A stretch of 16,381 nt of DNA from assembly GCA_035686605.1 (NCBI GenBank), contig DASRZI010000030.1, positions 1 to 16,381 of the forward strand, given 5' to 3'. Source of the stretch: UBA11865 sp035686605 (lineage in GTDB: Bacteria > Chloroflexota > Anaerolineae > Promineifilales > Promineifilaceae). The notes beneath the pieces were generated by a model. It did not search any database. It saw nothing but the letters and a program-made list of their open reading frames with translations, and had not been told where the DNA came from. Both the position numbers and the translations under genes were made by a program. Below, one piece after another: positions 13,220-16,381 of the stretch; positions within the stretch are counted from its first letter, which is position 1, and each line of letters opens with the position of its first letter.

Positions 13220-14275
13220 TTACTTGCTGCTGAGATCGAGGTGCTGGTATTTACCGGTTCTGAGATGGCAAGCGGCCTTATGTTCTGCGTGACCAGCAAC
13301 CGGAAGCATCTCGGGTATTTCTACCCGGCAGATATCCTCAGCGATAGGGCATCTGGGATGAAACGTACATCCTGGTGGGGGGTTGATTGGGCTAGGGATC
13401 TCGCCTCGCGGTAGTGGATCCTGCCGCCGGAAATTTGGATCTGGCACTGGCACAGCAGCCATAAGTGCTCGTGTATAAGGATGAACAGGATTCGAATAAA
13501 CATCATGCAGCGGACCTAATTCAACCATTCTTCCCAGGTACATGATCCCAATCCGATCACAGATATATTTGGCAGTGGCCAGATCATGGGTGATGAAGAG
13601 ATAGGTCAAGTTGTAAACATCTTTCAACTGGTTCATCAAATCCAGCAGAAGGGCCCTGACCGACACGTCGGCCATGGCGATTGGTTCATCGGCGAGGATT
13701 AATTCCGGCTTGGTAATCAAGGCCCGGGCGACGACGATACGCTGGCGCTGACCACCGCTGATTTGGTGGGGGTACTTATTGTAGAACATCCCCGGCGGCG
13801 TCAAACCAACGCTGTCCAAGACCTCGTATACGTGGTCTGTTTTCCTGCTTTTCTCCTCGGGATTGTGAATCAAGAGCGGGTGGGCGATAGCATCCCCAAT
13901 GGTCATACGCGGGTTTAGCGAGGCCATAGGGTCCTGGAAGATGACCTGCATTCGCTTGCGATGATGGCGAAGTTCCTCGCTGCTCAAGCTAGAAAGATCA
14001 ATGCCGTCAAAGATAACTTTGCCTTCCGTGAGCTCTAACAAACGAAGGGCAAGCCGTCCAACGGTAGTTTTTCCAGATCCGCTTTCTCCGGCCAGGCCAA
14101 AGACTTCACCTCTCTTGATATTGAAAGAGACACCGTCTACGGCCCTAACATATTGTTTCACTTCTCCCCTACGCAGCCCACTGAAAAGTCCCGAGTCAAC
14201 GGGGAACCACTTCTTTATATCATGGAGTTCGAGCAGGAAATCGTCTTCTGCTGGTTTATCTAGCTGGCGATTCAC
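13220..14275 (-). CDS. Oligopeptide/dipeptide-type ABC transporter ATP-binding protein (OppF/DppF-like)
   Basis: A 351-residue cytoplasmic ATPase energising import of peptides or related solutes (nickel and some sugars also use this family). Walker A GESGSGKTT is at 63-71, the Q-loop Q114 lies in IFQDPMASLNPR, the signature ISGGQRQR starts at 172, Walker B LILADE is at 192-197 and the switch histidine is H230. The C-terminal peptide-transporter extension ends in PPPGCTFHPRCPIAEDIC, typical of OppD/OppF proteins. Just after Walker B it reads DEPIAMADVSVRA where most relatives have DEPTSALDVSV, so the D-loop is altered. Translation starts at a GTG (14273-14275) that directly abuts the TAA of the oppD-like gene, indicating coupled translation. 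It is the last gene of the operon; the repeat-rich gap follows. Confidence 0.9.
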   Translation of the reverse strand: MNRQLDKPAEDDFLLELHDIKKWFPVDSGLFSGLRRGEVKQYVRAVDGVSFNIKRGEVFGLAGESGSGKTTVGRLALRLLELTEGKVIFDGIDLSSLSSEELRHHRKRMQVIFQDPMASLNPRMTIGDAIAHPLLIHNPEEKSRKTDHVYEVLDSVGLTPPGMFYNKYPHQISGGQRQRIVVARALITKPELILADEPIAMADVSVRALLLDLMNQLKDVYNLTYLFITHDLATAKYICDRIGIMYLGRMVELGPLHDVYSNPVHPYTRALMAAVPVPDPNFRRQDPLPRGEIPSPINPPPGCTFHPRCPIAEDICRVEIPEMLPVAGHAEHKAACHLRTGKYQHLDLSSK

Positions 14276-15286
14276 TTACACTATCCTTTGTCCAAGCTGT
14301 TTATCATGGAGCCAGCAAGCGGTCATATGCTCGTTGCCGTAATCTGCAAAGACCGGCGTCTCTTCAGTGCAAATCCTCATTACTTGAGGACATCTCGGAT
14401 GAAACCGGCATCCTGGCGGTGGATCTACCAGATTAGGAGGTGTTCCAGGCATCTTATAGAGATCATCGTCGAGCAATATGATATTCGGCACCGCATTCAA
14501 CAAGCCTTCAGCATATGGATGCATAGGAGAGGCGAACACCTCATGTACATCTCCTAACTCGGCAAGACGTCCGGCATACATGACGGCTACCCTGTTCGAT
14601 AGTTGGGCCACGATGCCGATGTTATGAGTTATCAAAAGGATGGTAAGCCCAAATTCGTCACAGAGCTCTCGAAGCAAATCAAGAAACTGAGCTTCTACAA
14701 TCACGTCAAGTGACGTTGTGGCTTCATCGGCAATTACCAATTGCGCTCGTAAGGACAGAGCCAGCGATATCATCACCCGCTGCCGCATCCCTCCGCTCAG
14801 TTGATGGGGATAGTCATCGATGCGCTCACGGCGAATTCCTAGTCGATCCACCAACTCCTCCGCACGCGCGCGGGCCGCCTTCTCGCTAACTTGAGGTTCG
14901 TGGGTTCTAATCGTTTCGGTCAGATGTTCAACGATTTTCTGCACTGGATTGAGGGATGTCATAGGATCTTGGAAAATCATACTGATGTACTTTCCACGTA
15001 CCTTTCGCATCTGATCGTCATTCAAAAGCATCAGGTCAGTGCCTTCAAAAAAGGTATCCTTGGCGCCGTAAAAATGGAGTTCGCCGCTTGTGATTATTCC
15101 TGGCTCGGGAATCATCCTCAAGAGCGCCTTGCCGAGCGTTGACTTGCCGCAGCCAGATTCTCCGACTAATCCGAGAACCTCGCCTCGTTTGATGTCCATC
15201 GTAACGCTATCGACGGCGTCGAGGACCCCAAGACGAGTGTTGTATTGAACAGACAAGTTTCGAACGCTTAGAAGTACGTCGCTCAT
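14276..15286 (-). CDS. Oligopeptide/dipeptide-type ABC transporter ATP-binding protein (OppD/DppD-like)
   Basis: A 336-residue ATPase, partner of the OppF-like protein in a heterodimeric importer motor. Walker A GESGCGKST is at 42-50, the Q-loop Q106 lies in IFQDPMTSLNP, the signature LSGGMRQRV starts at 163, Walker B LVIADE ends in D187-E188, and the switch histidine is H221. After Walker B it reads DEATTSLDV, with alanine replacing the usual proline, while the D-loop SLD is kept. The C-terminal oligopeptide-transporter extension PPPGCRFHPRCPQVMRIC begins near 289. The ATG at 15286 lies two bases after the permease stop codon. The substrate cannot be read from the ATPase; a peptide or similar small solute is the default. 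Confidence 0.92.
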   Translation of the reverse strand: MSDVLLSVRNLSVQYNTRLGVLDAVDSVTMDIKRGEVLGLVGESGCGKSTLGKALLRMIPEPGIITSGELHFYGAKDTFFEGTDLMLLNDDQMRKVRGKYISMIFQDPMTSLNPVQKIVEHLTETIRTHEPQVSEKAARARAEELVDRLGIRRERIDDYPHQLSGGMRQRVMISLALSLRAQLVIADEATTSLDVIVEAQFLDLLRELCDEFGLTILLITHNIGIVAQLSNRVAVMYAGRLAELGDVHEVFASPMHPYAEGLLNAVPNIILLDDDLYKMPGTPPNLVDPPPGCRFHPRCPQVMRICTEETPVFADYGNEHMTACWLHDKQLGQRIV

Positions 15287-15288
15287 CC

Positions 15289-16381
15289 TTAGCCTTTAGC
15301 CAAACGAGGATTCAAGATTTCACTCAATCCCTCTCCCAGAAGACTGAAACCTGCAGCGACGAGCGCTATCAGCAGTCCGGGCCAGGTGATCATCCACCAG
15401 CTACCCGAAACCAAGAATTGGTGTCCTTTACTCAGATCATATCCCCAATCGGGTACATCCGGCGGCAAGCCCAGGCCGATGAATGTGAGACCGGCGGCGG
15501 TTAGAATGGCGTCGGCGATATTCAACGAGAACACGACAACCACAGAAGGAATTACGTTGGGGAATATATAGCGGCGTAAAATGGAGGTCCTCGTGGCGCC
15601 CAAGCTTCGGGCGGCTTCGATGTAGAGATCTTCCTTAGCTGACAGAACTTGCCCACGGACAACGCGATAGAATGTAGGGATGTAAACAACTGAAATTGCG
15701 ATGGCTACATTTACGAGACTTGGACCCAACATGGCTGCCAGGGCAACAGCAAGGAGCAGACCCGGGAACGAATAGATGCTGTCCATGACCAACGACAGAC
15801 CACGATCCAACTTACCGCCGACGAAGCCACTAATTAGACCTAGGGGGATGCCTATCAGTGATGATAACAGAGCCGAGGAAATGGCGACGCCCAGTACCGT
15901 TCGGGCCCCCCATGTGAGCCTGCTCGTGATATCGCGACCGAGGTTGTCGGTGCCCAACAGATATGTTTGGCCGTAAGTACCCACTAACTGCTCCAGATCG
16001 GAGTTGGCCGCTACTAATTCAGCTGCCTTATTTTTATCCACGAAGGCGAGGTCTACTTCGCCACTTCTCAAACCCTCGATCAGCTCCTCTTGAGTCATGT
16101 AACGTTGACGCTCTAGTTCCATTTCCTTAGCGACATTGACGCTATTCTGATTTCGAAGCACGCCAATAGTTTGTTCGGAGAGATCGTTGCCGGGTGAAAT
16201 AGGGCTTTCGCCTTCCCTGGAGAGCAGAACCTGGAGGCCACCCAACGGAGGTGTGAATGGCGCTCCTACAAATTCGTTAGGATCATGAGGGGCTAGTACT
16301 GGGGCTAATATTGTGACAAGAGTCACGGTAACTAGGATCAATCCACCGAAGACGGTGATGTACCATTCGCTTCCATACCAT
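15289..16381 (-). CDS. OppC/DppC-type ABC permease with enlarged first external loop (5' end outside window)
   Basis: Inner-membrane permease subunit. The frame runs off the window edge, with codons reading WYGSEWYITVFGG before a TTG at 16341 that is unlikely to be the true start, so the N-terminus is missing. Numbering from that TTG, TM1 is about 1-17, followed by the OppC-type APHDPNEFVG. The family motif LGTDNLGRD is at 129-137, the transport domain follows with further membrane helices, and the ATPase-contact EAA loop is at about 240-266 (YIEAARSLGATRTSILRRY). In ordinary OppC/DppC proteins TM1 and LGTDxLGRD are only about 20-30 residues apart. Here about 95 residues (33-127, DNA about 15961-16245) are inserted, of which 55-124 look like part of a periplasmic-binding-protein lobe. 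An OppB-type permease and binding protein presumably lie upstream, outside the window. Confidence 0.9.
   Translation of the reverse strand, partial: WYGSEWYITVFGGLILVTVTLVTILAPVLAPHDPNEFVGAPFTPPLGGLQVLLSREGESPISPGNDLSEQTIGVLRNQNSVNVAKEMELERQRYMTQEELIEGLRSGEVDLAFVDKNKAAELVAANSDLEQLVGTYGQTYLLGTDNLGRDITSRLTWGARTVLGVAISSALLSSLIGIPLGLISGFVGGKLDRGLSLVMDSIYSFPGLLLAVALAAMLGPSLVNVAIAISVVYIPTFYRVVRGQVLSAKEDLYIEAARSLGATRTSILRRYIFPNVIPSVVVVFSLNIADAILTAAGLTFIGLGLPPDVPDWGYDLSKGHQFLVSGSWWMITWPGLLIALVAAGFSLLGEGLSEILNPRLAKG

Overview
The window is about 50% GC, gene-dense bacterial DNA. The gene set (a sufCBDSU operon with a Rieske protein and a divergent SufR-like regulator, an orphan thiB, rlmN, a gyrA-family gene far from any gyrB, and an Opp/Dpp-type transporter) would fit a member of the Chloroflexota such as a Dehalococcoidia/SAR202-like lineage. 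That placement is an inference from gene content and protein character and has not been tested against a database.

Layout. 1-882 (+) is the 3' part of a thiamine-type ABC solute-binding protein gene. It converges on rlmN (929-2017, -). A minus-strand intrinsic terminator (2062-2085) separates rlmN from a two-gene unit, sufT-like (2113-2412, -) and sufR-like (2457-3143, -). A 219-bp divergent promoter region holds an excellent sigma-70-type extended -10 promoter that drives the SUF iron-sulfur cluster operon on the plus strand: sufC (3363-4145), sufB (4150-5586), sufD (5684-6988), sufS (7094-8323), sufU (8407-8805) and a Rieske [2Fe-2S] ferredoxin (8808-9128), ended by an intrinsic terminator (9151-9188). 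Two further terminator-like hairpins lie inside the operon, before sufD and before sufS. A near-consensus promoter (9191-9219) then starts a gyrA-family gene (9300-11789) followed six bases later by a cold-shock-domain protein (11796-12260). A thiol peroxidase, tpx (12396-12917), follows. A 302-bp gap (12918-13219) holds two 99-bp direct repeats (97% identical) rich in inverted repeats. The window ends with three minus-strand genes of an oligopeptide/dipeptide-type ABC importer: oppC-like permease (5' end outside the window), oppD-like and oppF-like ATPases.

How the genes work together. SufS releases sulfur from cysteine and SufU accepts it. SufBC2D assembles the cluster, SufT helps maturation of target proteins, and the SufR-like repressor, itself an expected Fe-S protein, probably senses cluster supply. 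The Rieske protein and the radical-SAM enzyme RlmN are Fe-S clients encoded nearby, and Tpx is a peroxide defence enzyme.

Most noteworthy. (1) The OppC-like permease carries about 95 extra residues in its first external loop, part of which resembles one lobe of a periplasmic binding protein. (2) There are internal terminator-like hairpins in the suf operon. (3) The GyrA-family protein has Ser and Gln at the quinolone-contact positions usually Gly and Ser, and lacks a recognisable GyrA box. (4) The 99-bp repeat pair lies between convergent genes. I see no CRISPR array, tRNA, rRNA, integrase, transposase or phage gene.
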